The notes below the pieces were generated by a model. That model had not been told where the DNA came from and searched no databases. It saw only the letters and a program-made list of their open reading frames with translations. DNA of 64,000 nt from Nitrospira tepida (GTDB lineage Bacteria > Nitrospirota > Nitrospiria > Nitrospirales > Nitrospiraceae): the NCBI RefSeq assembly GCF_947241125.1, contig NZ_OX365700.1:1612001-1676000 (forward strand), given 5' to 3'. Positions 9,535-17,993 of this stretch are shown here, piece by piece (the first letter of the stretch is position 1; every line of letters begins with the position of its first letter). Position numbers and translations under genes: made by a program.

Positions 9535-11046
9535 TTATTCGGACGATTGGCGCACAGGCGCGCGAGGCTTGCCCCGGCTTCGGCGGACGACCCGGTGGAG
9601 GGGCTGAAGGACCGGCAGATGAGCCAGGAGGCGACGGATCGAGCAAAGTCCCTCCGTTCGCAGCTCCCGCAGCCCGGGTAGAAACAGGGCCGACACGGCC
9701 AGCCGCAGACAGCCGGAGACGAGAAATAGTAGAGGGAGATTCGAGACGAGGGACCACTCGATCCCGAAACCCAATAGGCGAGTTGGAAGCCATCCGGCCA
9801 ACCATCCGCCCACCAGGGCCCCCGCAAACCAGCCCATCGCGTTGATCGTGTTCGCCAGCGCCACCGCTCGGCCCTTGTCCCCCGCCGGGACTGCGTCAAA
9901 AATATAATTCTGGAGCCCAAGCGAGAAGCCGGACCAGACCATTCCGGCGACGAAATTGACGCAGATCAGAAAGGTCACGTGGTTGCTGAACAGGTACAAC
10001 ATGGGCAGCACCGGCACGAGGTAGCCGGTGACGGTCAGCACCGCGGCATGTCCGCAACGATCGCCCAGCCGTCCCCAGGCCTTAAGCGAGACGAATTGGC
10101 CCACCATTTGAGCCGCGAGCCAGACGCCATATTCCACATAGCTCAGATGGAGGTCCTGTAGCAGATAGACGACGAAATAGGGGCCGGCCAGCAGGGTCGC
10201 TGCATGCATCAGTCCGGAAAAGCAGAGAAACCGCCTAAAGTCGGGGCTGCTTCGGCGGACCAGGAGGTCGATAAACCCGGCCGATTGGATGGCCGAGTGG
10301 GCAACCGGCACGTCCGCTAGCCGTCCAAGAAAAAAGGAGGACAGTGCCCTGGCTGTTGCCGCGAGCAGAAAGAGCAGGGCAAAGCCGCCCCAGGTTGAAG
10401 ACCAACGCTCGCTGACGTGGAGCAGGAATCCGCCGGCGGCCAGGGCGGCGAAGTTGGCCACTGCCATAAGCTGAGCCCTGCGGCCGAAATATCGGCCGCG
10501 CAGGTTGGGACCGACGATGTCGGTGATGAGGCTGTTCCAGGCCGGGACTGTCACGTGGCCCAGCGCGGCGTAGACCACCACCCCGATGATGAACAGCGCG
10601 GCGGCCTGGTCCGCGATGAGCAAGGGCAACAGAAATAAGGGAAACCAGGCGACTGCCTGTCCGAACGATCCGAAAAGGATGAGCTTCTTGCGAGAAAGGT
10701 GCGAGAGTGCCCGGCTGGTGGCATAGATCTGCGCCCATGCGCCGACCAATTGTGGAAGCGCCGAAAGCCATCCGATTTGAAGCGGCGTCGCTTTGAGCAT
10801 CAGCGCAAAGGCCGAGAAATAATGTTCGCCGATTCCCTGCGCAACGGCCTGGCAAAGGCCGTCGCGGATTCCGCTGGTCCGGCTCTCTTGTTGATCCTTC
10901 TTGGGGAGGCTGGCTAGGGGATGCCGGTGGTCCCGGTCAGGGGCATCGGCTTCTCCCAAAGCTTCAGGCCGGGAGGCTATTGCATTGCGAACAGCGGCGT
11001 GGGGAGAATCCTGAGACGCCTGAACTGTCGCAGAGGCTTGGTTCAC
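9535..11046 (-). CDS. MFS-family transporter
   Basis: 503 residues. After a 60-residue polar N-terminal extension there are about 12 hydrophobic segments. The loop after the second segment pair carries RGRYFGRRAQLM and the protein has repeated glycine- and alanine-rich helices (ALAAGGFLL, GWFAGALVGGWLAG) typical of major facilitator permeases. The substrate cannot be told. The C-terminus is basic and proline-rich. It is divergent from the secreted protein at 11250, with a shared region of about 200 bases between. The long N-terminal extension might mean a start further in, for example near residue 63. Confidence 0.8.
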   Translation of the reverse strand: MNQASATVQASQDSPHAAVRNAIASRPEALGEADAPDRDHRHPLASLPKKDQQESRTSGIRDGLCQAVAQGIGEHYFSAFALMLKATPLQIGWLSALPQLVGAWAQIYATSRALSHLSRKKLILFGSFGQAVAWFPLFLLPLLIADQAAALFIIGVVVYAALGHVTVPAWNSLITDIVGPNLRGRYFGRRAQLMAVANFAALAAGGFLLHVSERWSSTWGGFALLFLLAATARALSSFFLGRLADVPVAHSAIQSAGFIDLLVRRSSPDFRRFLCFSGLMHAATLLAGPYFVVYLLQDLHLSYVEYGVWLAAQMVGQFVSLKAWGRLGDRCGHAAVLTVTGYLVPVLPMLYLFSNHVTFLICVNFVAGMVWSGFSLGLQNYIFDAVPAGDKGRAVALANTINAMGWFAGALVGGWLAGWLPTRLLGFGIEWSLVSNLPLLFLVSGCLRLAVSALFLPGLRELRTEGLCSIRRLLAHLPVLQPLHRVVRRSRGKPRAPVRQSSE

Positions 11047-11249
11047 GGTTCAGACGAGGAAGCCGGCAGTGAATCCATTTGAGGAAGCGTGATCGGTGCT
11101 GAATTATAGCAAATCCCGGCCAAGCCGCCCGGCGCTTGTCGAGAGGGGCCCTATCGTCCGCTTGGCCGCCATGGCACAATAGAGGAATAGAGGGAAGAAG
11201 GGAGCGACCGATTCCAAGAGGGAAGGGGCCAATTGTTGAGAGGGATGTC

Positions 11250-11903
11250 ATGAAGAGCTGGACATTAAAGAATCGATCGGTTGAGGCCGGCGATCTCCTG
11301 CGACTCTGTCTTCTCGGGACCCTGTCTCTGTTCGCCTGGCCGGGAACTGCGGCAGCGGTTGACCTGATGGCGCCGAAGGAGCAGCAGAATACGGAAGTGG
11401 ATCATACGCAGTTGCAGGAGTTCGACCAGCAGCGGAGAGGCGCGCCACAGGCGATTTTCGTCTGGATCAAATTGGCGGAAGGGTTCGAGGAGGAATGGGA
11501 CAGCTTCGGCCGGAAGGGGTGGTACACGCAGGACCCGAGACTGAAGCCGATCGGGGGCGGCAGCTCGGTGTTCAAGCCTGAGACCCCGGTCATCTATATT
11601 GTCTTTGAAGCGGCTCCGTTGGAGGATCCTGCGCTGTTCAGCGCTCAATGGTACTTGGAAGGAGAAGGCGGGAAGCTCTCCGAGAATCCGATCGGCAAGG
11701 ATGCCCTGGAGGTGCCGGGACACTCGCGATACGGGTACCTGGAATTGAAGAAACCTGACGGCGCCTGGCCCAAAGGCAACTACGTGGTAAAAATCTACAT
11801 TACCCCGCTTGGCCAGCAAGCCTTCCATGCCGCAAACCAGGTGGGGACGATGAAGTTCACCATTACCGATCAGCCTCAGCAGACCGGCCAGGCCAAGCCA
11901 TAG
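11250..11903 (+). CDS. Secreted protein of unknown function
   Basis: 217 residues. The start at 11250 gives a Sec signal peptide (LLRLCLLGTLSLFAWPG, cleavage after AAA near residue 35). The mature part is soluble, with AIFVWIKLAEGFEEEWDS, then VYIIFE-like beta strands and WPKGNYVVKIYI, suggesting an Ig-like or beta-sandwich domain. No cysteines are visible in the mature part and no catalytic motif. An upstream frame extension is rejected because it would bury the signal peptide. Not recognised as a named family. Confidence 0.65.
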   Translation: MKSWTLKNRSVEAGDLLRLCLLGTLSLFAWPGTAAAVDLMAPKEQQNTEVDHTQLQEFDQQRRGAPQAIFVWIKLAEGFEEEWDSFGRKGWYTQDPRLKPIGGGSSVFKPETPVIYIVFEAAPLEDPALFSAQWYLEGEGGKLSENPIGKDALEVPGHSRYGYLELKKPDGAWPKGNYVVKIYITPLGQQAFHAANQVGTMKFTITDQPQQTGQAKP

Positions 11904-11967
11904 CGAGATTCACGGTCTTGCGTTCGTTCGGCCCTCCTTTGTAGAGTCACGTCCATCGAGGTCCGCG

Positions 11968-12261
11968 GTGCCGATCTATGAATATCTGGCGCAGCGCTGC
12001 CTGCGCCCACAGCCCTGCTCCAAGCGATTGGAGTATCTGCAATCCATGAGCGAGGCTCCCCTGAGCCGCTGCCGCGAATGCGGGGCGGCCATCCAGCGGG
12101 TGTTCTCCACCTTTGCGGCCCGAACGGGCGCCGTCGGTGTGTCAACGCCGGATCCGACCCCGCTGAATATCACCGGGATTCAGGCTCCGGCTTCGATGCC
12201 GAGCGCAGAAGGGGGAGGAGCCTGCGGGGGCCATGGCCATGATCACGGAGGCGGGGCGTGA
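11968..12261 (+). CDS. FmdB-like zinc-ribbon protein with His-rich tail
   Basis: 97 residues from a GTG. MPIYEYLAQRC at the start and CRECGAAIQRVFS match the FmdB putative regulatory family, in which two CxxC-type pairs bind zinc. Here the first pair is altered (RCLRPQPCSK), so metal binding may be changed. The C-terminus is GACGGHGHDHGGG, which could bind metal. The next small gene follows 18 bases on and is probably in the same transcript. The role of the family is poorly established. Confidence 0.7.
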   Translation: MPIYEYLAQRCLRPQPCSKRLEYLQSMSEAPLSRCRECGAAIQRVFSTFAARTGAVGVSTPDPTPLNITGIQAPASMPSAEGGGACGGHGHDHGGGA

Positions 12262-12279
12262 CGAGGAAGGGGAGGACCG

Positions 12280-12570
12280 GTGGAGATGGCCGAGCGCGTG
12301 AAGGAGACCGACCCGGAGAAATTGACCTTGCTCTACGAGCGGTTTCGTGATGTCTGCCTGGTGGAGAAGGAAGTCTGGACTGAAATCTACATGCCGCGGG
12401 ACGTCAAACAGGGGCCGGTCCTGACGAATGTGCAGGTTCGGTATGACGTCGAAATCAACAAGCCCCACGTCACAGACGTGCTCGAAGCCAATATTCCGAT
12501 GGGCAAAGCTGCGCTCGGGGCGGCGATCGAGCAATACCGCGACCACATCAGTTTTTATCGGAAAGCGTAA
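12280..12570 (+). CDS. Conserved-looking small protein, function unknown
   Basis: 96 residues from GTG, or 94 from the ATG six bases later; the ribosome site GAAGGGGAGG suits either. Predominantly soluble, with KLTLLYERFRDVCLVEKEVWTEIYMP and a C-terminal amphipathic helix. No motif recognised. It lies 18 bases after the FmdB-like gene, so an operon is likely, and it converges with glutathione peroxidase across 30 bases. Confidence 0.6.
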   Translation: MEMAERVKETDPEKLTLLYERFRDVCLVEKEVWTEIYMPRDVKQGPVLTNVQVRYDVEINKPHVTDVLEANIPMGKAALGAAIEQYRDHISFYRKA

Positions 12571-12600
12571 GCGCGTGGGTGGGAATGGAGAAGGCCCCGG

Positions 12601-13218
12601 TCAGTTGGCCAAGGCCTTCTCGACATCCTGAACGATCTGGGCGGACAGGGGTTTGGTCCGGTGATGGTACTTGGCCACGACCCTGCCGGATCGATCCACC
12701 AGATACTTCTGGAAGTTCCATTCGACCTCGCCGGGGAACGGGCTTTCTTCCGTCAGATATCGGTAGAGCGGGTGCTTGTCCGGTCCCTTGACACTGATCT
12801 TGCCGAACAGCGGAAAGGTCAGGCTGTACTTCGTGTAACAGAAGCTCTTGATCTCCTGATTCGTCCCCGGCTCCTGCTGGCCGAAATTGTTGGCTGGAAA
12901 AGCCAGAATTTCAAAGCCCTGCTCCTTGTATGTGTCGTACATCGTTTGCAAGTCGGAGTATTGCGGGGTATTGCCGCAGAAACTGGCCGTGTTCACGAGC
13001 AACAGGACCTTACCTTTGAACTGTCCGAGGGACAGGGGACGGCCGTCGATATCGTCCAGGGTAAAATCATAGAGGCCGGTCGTCTTAGCCGCCATCGCCA
13101 GCATGCCTTCCTGGGCCGCCTGGGCGCCGCCCGGTTCAAAGAGATAGCCGGAGTTGCAGCCTGCGACGAGTCCTGCCCCGAGACCGATGCTCATCACCCA
13201 CCGACGGACCGTAGACAT
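12601..13218 (-). CDS. Glutathione peroxidase family lipoprotein
   Basis: 205 residues. Residues 1-21 are a lipoprotein signal ending LVAGC (Cys21). The enzyme follows: LVNTASFCGNTPQY with peroxidatic Cys81 (cysteine form, not selenocysteine), then LAFPANNFGQQEPG with the family Gln, and VEWNFQKYLVD with Trp and Asn. It should reduce peroxides in the periplasm, probably with thioredoxin-like donors. The start at 13218 has GGAGGGG six bases upstream; this ribosome site is the end of a stem-loop repeat. A start six codons upstream would lie inside that repeat and is less likely. Confidence 0.9.
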   Translation of the reverse strand: MSTVRRWVMSIGLGAGLVAGCNSGYLFEPGGAQAAQEGMLAMAAKTTGLYDFTLDDIDGRPLSLGQFKGKVLLLVNTASFCGNTPQYSDLQTMYDTYKEQGFEILAFPANNFGQQEPGTNQEIKSFCYTKYSLTFPLFGKISVKGPDKHPLYRYLTEESPFPGEVEWNFQKYLVDRSGRVVAKYHHRTKPLSAQIVQDVEKALAN

Positions 13219-13226
13219 GGCACCCC

Positions 13227-13298
13227 TCCATACCAAGCTTGCTTGATCCGGCGCCTCGTTATCGCTTTATCGAATATGATGGCGCCGGAGAAACGCCT
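13227..13298 (+). repeat. Stem-loop repeat, leader of glutathione peroxidase
   Basis: CTCCATACCAAGCTTGCTTG then CCGGCGCC, a 25-base AT-rich loop, GGCGCCGG and AGAAACGCC. The arms pair perfectly over eight bases. Read on the minus strand it ends GGTATGGAGG, forming the ribosome site at 13218. Confidence 0.85.
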
Positions 13299-13320
13299 CA
13301 CGTGATTCTCCGCGTGATTC

Positions 13321-13416
13321 CCATACCAAGCTTTGGTTAAACCGGGCGCCATACCAAAGCTTGCTTGATCCGGCGCCTCTTTCTCGTCTTATCGACTCTG
13401 ACGGCGGCAGGGAGAC
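13321..13416 (+). repeat. Stem-loop repeat, duplicated or partial copy
   Basis: CCATACCAAGCTTTGGTT and ACCGGGCGCC are followed at once by a second CATACCAAAGCTTGCTTG, CCGGCGCC and a diverged right arm (GGCGGCAGGGAGA). So one truncated head and one nearly full copy lie in tandem, 20 bases from the previous copy. Confidence 0.75.
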
Positions 13417-13458
13417 TCCACGGTAGAGTCTCCCGCCTTTCCGTTCGGTCACGCTTGG

Positions 13459-14352
13459 TCAGGCCCGCAGCCGCTGCAGCGCCGCAATCCGGTCCTCGAT
13501 GGGCGGATGCGTGGCAAACAGGCTCATGACGCCTCCCGTGCGTCCTGAAATCTTCATCGTCGCCAGCGCGTCCTGCGGAGCCGGCTCGAACTGGGTCTGC
13601 GTCACCCACCGGTCGATCGCGCGGAGCGCCGAGATCATCGAATCCTTGCCGTAGACCTTCGCCGAGAAGGCGTCGGCGCCGTATTCGCGGTGGCGCGAGA
13701 ACCAACTGATCAGGATCGAGGCCAGGATGCTGACCACGATTTGCAGCACGAGCGAGAGCCCGAACCCCAACGCAGCCTGGTCGCGCTCCGCAAAGAAACG
13801 CCGCACCCACATGGCGATGAAGTACACGAAGGTGTTCATCAAGCCGGCCAGCACCGTGGTGGCGAACATGTCGCCGTTGAACACGTGGCCCATTTCGTGG
13901 GCGAGGACCGCTTTGACCTCCTGCTCATTCAGGTTGCGCAAGAGGCCGGTCGAAACCGCCACCATCGAGTTGTTCTTGCTGGGGCCGGTCGCGAACGCAT
14001 TGGGATCGGGCGATTCATACACCCAGACCTCCGGCATGTCGATATTGAGGCGGGCGGCAATCTCTCTGACCGATCCATAGACGAGCTGTTCCGCCTGCGT
14101 CCGTGGATTGGTGATTTGATAGCAGTCGAGCATGGCGCGGGCCATCTGCTTCGAGAACGCCAAGCTGATAAAGGCGCCGCCGAACCCGAAGACCATCGCC
14201 CAAACCAAGGACGTGAGGTCGACCGACCCGCGCACGTCGATGCCGAACATCGGCAAGATCACGTTGATCACGATCGGAACCGTGATCGAGAGCGTCACCA
14301 TGATCAGGATGTTGGCGGCGAGCAACAGCACGATTCCCTTCAACGACTTCAT
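13459..14352 (-). CDS. htpX: Membrane zinc metalloprotease HtpX
   Basis: 297 residues from the ATG at 14352. Two N-terminal membrane segments (8-35, 47-66), then the zinc site HEMGH at 152-156, two further hydrophobic segments around 165-215, and REYGADAFSAK with the third zinc ligand Glu. SLFATHPPIEDRIAALQRL is the typical C-terminus. HtpX degrades misfolded membrane proteins from the cytoplasmic side. Length is normal. The coding frame is open for a further 87 codons upstream, but that part has no family similarity, and AGGAGGAG lies just before the chosen start. Confidence 0.94.
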   Translation of the reverse strand: MKSLKGIVLLLAANILIMVTLSITVPIVINVILPMFGIDVRGSVDLTSLVWAMVFGFGGAFISLAFSKQMARAMLDCYQITNPRTQAEQLVYGSVREIAARLNIDMPEVWVYESPDPNAFATGPSKNNSMVAVSTGLLRNLNEQEVKAVLAHEMGHVFNGDMFATTVLAGLMNTFVYFIAMWVRRFFAERDQAALGFGLSLVLQIVVSILASILISWFSRHREYGADAFSAKVYGKDSMISALRAIDRWVTQTQFEPAPQDALATMKISGRTGGVMSLFATHPPIEDRIAALQRLRA

Positions 14353-14628
14353 CTGTCTTCTCCTCCTTCGCCGGATCGCCGGAACTGGATGCCGGGAACC
14401 GACCCGATCGTAAACTTGCCAGATTATACTACAAGGACTCGGTATGTTCCTGGATATTGATCCAGGCTCCTCTCTGGGGCCTGCGAGACCCTGAAGTAGA
14501 TAAGCCGGATGCCGCCGGAGGTCAAGGGCGAGAAGCGGTTGGAGGAGAGGCGTCCAAGGGGCCGACGGGAGAACGGGTGCGATCGTCGCCGAGTTGACCC
14601 CCGGCGATTCCATTTGCTAGAAGGGCTC

Positions 14629-15084
14629 ATGGGGACGACCAAGGCGCGTAAACCGAGAAAAGCTCCGCTCGTCCTCTCCTGCGCGGCGCTTGCGATGCTG
14701 GCGTCTTCCGGCTGGTCCCATGCCGAGGAAGCAGGCCAGGGCTCCCCAGAATCATCCGTTGATGCCGAATTAGGGCCGGACGGGATACAGCGGCTCACGG
14801 TCACGCTGGACAGTTATTCCTATGCTCCAAACCGAATCGCGGTCCGAGCGGGCAAACCGGTCGAGCTCCTGTTGAAGAGCGTGACGGTGCTCACCCCCCA
14901 CAATTTTGTCTTGAAGGAAGGCGGGGTCTCCATCGAGCAGGATGTCAGCGCCGGCGAAACCAAGACCGTCCGATTCGTCCCTGTGAAAGAGGGACAATTC
15001 ACGTTCTACTGCGACAAGCAATTGCTGTTCTTCAAAAGCCATCGAGAAAAGGGTATGGAAGGCCGTCTGGACGTGAGGCCGTGA
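14629..15084 (+). CDS. Periplasmic cupredoxin-like protein
   Basis: 151 residues. Signal peptide (KAPLVLSCAALAMLASSGWSHA) and a beta-rich domain with the four type 1 copper ligand positions His91 (PHNFVL), Cys128 (FTFYCDK), His138 (FKSHREKGMEG) and Met143. The spacing from Cys to His is longer than in plastocyanin and resembles that of cupredoxins found with bacterial respiratory systems. Probable electron carrier. Its stop codon overlaps the GTG start of the squalene/phytoene synthase, so the two are coupled. The start is set by the signal peptide; the upstream frame is arginine-rich and unlikely. Confidence 0.82.
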   Translation: MGTTKARKPRKAPLVLSCAALAMLASSGWSHAEEAGQGSPESSVDAELGPDGIQRLTVTLDSYSYAPNRIAVRAGKPVELLLKSVTVLTPHNFVLKEGGVSIEQDVSAGETKTVRFVPVKEGQFTFYCDKQLLFFKSHREKGMEGRLDVRP

Positions 15085-16130
15085 CCATTCCACCTGCGCA
15101 GCCCGACAAAGATCTCGTCCTCCGCGACCTTCTCAAGCAAGTCTCCCGCCTGTTTTATACGACTCTGGCCGTTGTGCCGCGGACCGTGCGGGATCAGGTG
15201 AGTCTGGCCTACCTCTTTGCCAGGGCGGCCGATACGATTGCGGACACCGATTTGATCGACCGGTCCAAGCGACTGGCCTACCTAAAACAATATCAGAAGC
15301 AGTTCGAGCACGACAACCTGGACCGTGAGTCAATCCGCTCGATCCAGCGCGAGATGGCCCCGCTTCAACAGGATTCAGCGGAACGGGTGCTGCTCCAGCG
15401 GCTGGACGAGTGTTTCCGCCTGTTCGGCGAGTTCCGGCCGGACGATCGGCAACGGGTGCAACGGCTGCTGACCACGTTGACCAAGGGGATGGAGTTGGAT
15501 CTGATTTGTTTCCCCGGCGACTCGGCAAAGCAGGCGGCGGCGCTCAAGAGCCTCGACGATCTGGATCGGTATACCTATTACGTGGCAGGCTGCGTCGGGG
15601 AATTCTGGACGGACCTCATGTGTGCGCACCGTCCGGCGCTGGCAGGGTGGAACCTGCGCGAGATGGCACAGGTCGGCATCCGATTCGGCAAGGGATTGCA
15701 GCTCACTAACATCGTGAAGGACGTGGCGCAGGATCTGCAGCGCGGCCGTTGTTATGTGCCGGAACCCTTGCTCCATGAGGCGGGTCTCGCGCCGACCGAC
15801 CTGCTCGATCCCGCACGGTTGCCGCAATTCAGGCCGGCGCTGCGCACGCTCGTCAAACTGGCCGTGTCACATCTCGACCAGGGCTGGCTCTACACGATGG
15901 CGATCCCGCGCCGGGAGATCCGGCTCCGGCTTGCCTGCATGTGGCCGATTCTCTCGGCCGGCGAATCGCTCAAGCTGGTCCAGAACTCACCCAACCTGTT
16001 GAATCCCGCGGTCAAGGTGAAAATTCCCCGCAGCAGGGTCTATCAGATCATGGCGTTGACCGCCGGGACCGCCGGCTGCGGCTACGTCGGCACGGCCTAC
16101 TGGAACCGGCTGAGAAAGCAACTCGAATAG
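15081..16130 (+). CDS. Squalene/phytoene synthase family protein
   Basis: 349 residues. The two aspartate-rich motifs that bind magnesium and the prenyl diphosphate are visible: DTIAD at 51-55 in YLFARAADTIAD, and DVAQD at 214-218 in LTNIVKDVAQDLQRGRCYVP. A C-terminal hydrophobic stretch (IMALTAGTAGCGYVGTAYW) may anchor it to the membrane. It joins two C15 or C20 prenyl diphosphates head to head, giving squalene for hopanoids or phytoene for carotenoids; sequence alone does not decide, although the C-terminal anchor favours squalene synthase. It starts with GTG in a four-base overlap with the cupredoxin gene. Confidence 0.88.
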   Translation: MTIPPAQPDKDLVLRDLLKQVSRLFYTTLAVVPRTVRDQVSLAYLFARAADTIADTDLIDRSKRLAYLKQYQKQFEHDNLDRESIRSIQREMAPLQQDSAERVLLQRLDECFRLFGEFRPDDRQRVQRLLTTLTKGMELDLICFPGDSAKQAAALKSLDDLDRYTYYVAGCVGEFWTDLMCAHRPALAGWNLREMAQVGIRFGKGLQLTNIVKDVAQDLQRGRCYVPEPLLHEAGLAPTDLLDPARLPQFRPALRTLVKLAVSHLDQGWLYTMAIPRREIRLRLACMWPILSAGESLKLVQNSPNLLNPAVKVKIPRSRVYQIMALTAGTAGCGYVGTAYWNRLRKQLE

Positions 16131-16136
16131 TTCCGA

Positions 16137-16334
16137 CTAACAGGGGCATTGGATGCCGTTCAGCCAATAGAAAAACCAGATGCTCAGCGCCACCGTGATG
16201 TAAAAAATGGTCTTCCCCAATTTCGTCTCCCACTCCGGGACCTCACGGTCGCCCGAGCTGAAATCCGGCTCGTCTTCCTGATACGTCGGCGCCTCCCAAC
16301 GTGGGAACGGCTGAAATTTTCTGGCTGGTTCCAT
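16137..16334 (-). CDS. Small single-pass membrane protein, function unknown
   Basis: 65 residues, with a polar N-terminal half (MEPARKFQPFPRWEAPTYQ) and one transmembrane helix near the C-terminus (TIFYITVALSIWFFYWL) followed by CPC. A strong ribosome site AGGAGG lies upstream at proper spacing, which supports expression. It converges with the synthase gene 6 bases away. No family recognised. Confidence 0.68.
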   Translation of the reverse strand: MEPARKFQPFPRWEAPTYQEDEPDFSSGDREVPEWETKLGKTIFYITVALSIWFFYWLNGIQCPC

Positions 16335-16444
16335 GGTTCAACCTCCTGGGTGCCCTTGTTTCAACCAGGTCGGGACCTTCCACCTCCTGCCCTTCTCTGA
16401 CCGCACGACGGCGAAGCTGACGCGCGCGGGGCCTCTGCTTTGGC

Positions 16445-16713
16445 TAGCCCGCATTATTCATGAACGCTTCTGCTGCAATCGCGGATTCGCCGCTGCGACA
16501 GAGCCAACATGAGGAGTCGAAGGCAAAGTACCTCTCCGCCGCGATGTGATCGAACGCGGCGGCTCAAGCGAAGCTTGGTATGGCGGGCGTGCTCGCCGCT
16601 CAGTCCCTCGACGTACTGTTTCAAGTACGCCTTGGTTCTTCGCGGCTGTGCTTGCCCGTCTCGCCTGGCGACTGCGCGATTTCGCCACGAATCGTCATGA
16701 ATAATGCGGGCTA
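16445..16713 (+). mobile_element. 269-bp MITE-like element with 19-bp perfect inverted ends
   Basis: Left end TAGCCCGCATTATTCATGA and right end its exact reverse complement. GGC flanks both sides and could be a three-base target duplication. No transposase is encoded. Inside, 16532-16583 is a full copy of the dispersed stem-loop repeat, and there is a GTACT-TTTCA-AGTAC hairpin. It is probably mobilised in trans by a related insertion sequence elsewhere in the genome. Confidence 0.82.
16532..16583 (-). repeat. Stem-loop repeat nested in the 269-bp element
   Basis: CTCTCCGCCGCG, loop, CGCGGCGGCTCAAGCGAAGC and TTGGTATGG. Same architecture and terminal motif as the free copies, so one mobile element has landed in another or carries it as cargo. 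Confidence 0.7.
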
Positions 16714-17003
16714 GGCGGCTTACCTGTTGCGGGAACAAGGAGTCCTTGCTGCGGGGATCAAACGGGGAGTCACGACCGCGCGCAAAGAATTCCGTTCGCG
16801 CAAGGCATGTCCCAGGCGAGGGCTATGTGTCTTGTATGCTAACTCCCCCTTCTCCCTTGGGGCAAGGTCGGGAAAGGCCGGTTCGCCCGCCACAGCTTCT
16901 CTCCCTCGTCTGTGGCATTGGACCATGACTGTTATCCTCGCGTGACACCGATAGTGGTTTCGGTTAGGCTACCTGCCTGTAGGCCGGTTCTGGGGAGGAA
17001 ACT

Positions 17004-17447
17004 ATGGGGCAGCCATCGGTTCGCGACGCCATCGTCAGCTCGATTCAGGGGTTGGGCGCCCTTGCCGAGCGCTTTGGTATTCGCCTGGTGATTCAGTTCG
17101 GGTCAACAGTCAGCGGGACGAGCCATAAAAAAAGCGACCTGGATGTTGCGGTCAAGCTGATCGATCCTGATGTGTCCTTGTAGACTATGCTCGATATCCA
17201 GGCGGCTTTTCAGGTGTTGTTTCCCGGATCTGACATAGATCTGGCGATCCTGAATCGCGCGGACCCTTTGTTTCTAAAGAAGATTCTCGAATCCGGTCGG
17301 TTGCTCTACGGCAATGAAAAGGAATTTGCGCGTCTTCGTCTTTCCGCCTTCAAGCAATACCAGGACTTTCGGCCCTATCTGGAATTGGAGCGGCGGTATG
17401 TTGCTCGTCGCCTGGCGGCCTTGTGTTCGGAGACGTCCCGCCCATGA
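17004..17447 (+). pseudogene. MNT-type nucleotidyltransferase antitoxin, split by an in-frame stop
   Basis: The ATG at 17004 (ribosome site GGGGAGGAA) opens a 59-residue frame with QFGSTVSGTSHKKSDLDVAV, a perfect GS-x10-DxD nucleotidyltransferase motif (G33, S34, D45, D47). It stops at a TAG at 17181-17183. The same frame continues at once as TMLDIQAAFQVLFPGSDIDL to ETSRP at 17447, which is the rest of the MNT domain including its third acidic residue. One C-to-T change (CAG to TAG) would explain this. MNT antitoxins inactivate HepT by adenylylation. The last codons overlap the start of the HepT gene. The 290 bases upstream hold no gene I can support. Confidence 0.82.
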
Positions 17448-17874
17448 TCGATTGTGCCCTGATCACCAGAAAAATGTCCTTGATCTTGCAGGACCTGCCG
17501 AAGCTGACCGATCTCGCGCGATTGCCGCGAGAGCAGTATGTCGGTGATCCCATACATGAGGTTGTGGCCGAGCGGTACTTGGAGCGGACTATTGGACGGA
17601 TGATCGACATTAACTTCCACCTTGTCACCGAGTCGGGCCAGGCACCGCCCAAGGACTATTACAATTCCTTTTTGGCGCTCGGCACGCTCGGCGTTATGAC
17701 GGCTGATCTTGCCAAGCAAATACGATGGCCGCCGGACTCCGCAACCGCATCGTGCACGAATACGATGAGATCGATCCTGAGCGAGTGTACGAGGCGCTCC
17801 CTATCGCGGTTCGTCAGATTCCTCTGTATTTAGACCGCATTCAGCGATTCATGGAACAATTGTCGAAGGAATAA
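17444..17874 (+). pseudogene. HepT-type HEPN toxin, frameshifted
   Basis: The frame from the ATG at 17444 (ATGA overlap with the antitoxin) reads MIDCALITRKMSLILQDLPK and continues to SFLALGTLGVMTADLAKQ, the N-terminal two thirds of HepT. Near 17716-17725 the similarity moves to another frame: AAGLRNRIVHEYDEIDPERV and on to EQLSKE, ending at 17874. RNRIVHEY is the HEPN R-x4-H-x-Y active site. So the catalytic motif is cut off from the N-terminus by a one-base change. With the antitoxin also broken the module looks dead, unless both are assembly errors. Confidence 0.82.
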
Positions 17875-17993
17875 CGTGTTGATCAGTTTCAGGAGTCAGT
17901 CAGAAGGAGGGCAGAAATTAAACGAGCCCGTGAGTGAATTTCAGAAGGTTTCCGACATCTCGCCCAGCTTCTGGCCGGGAATCCGGACCTCCC

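Noticed and set aside
16714-17003. Possible small genes between the 269-bp element and the MNT gene
   Set aside because: Open frames are short, without ribosome sites and with no protein-like composition.
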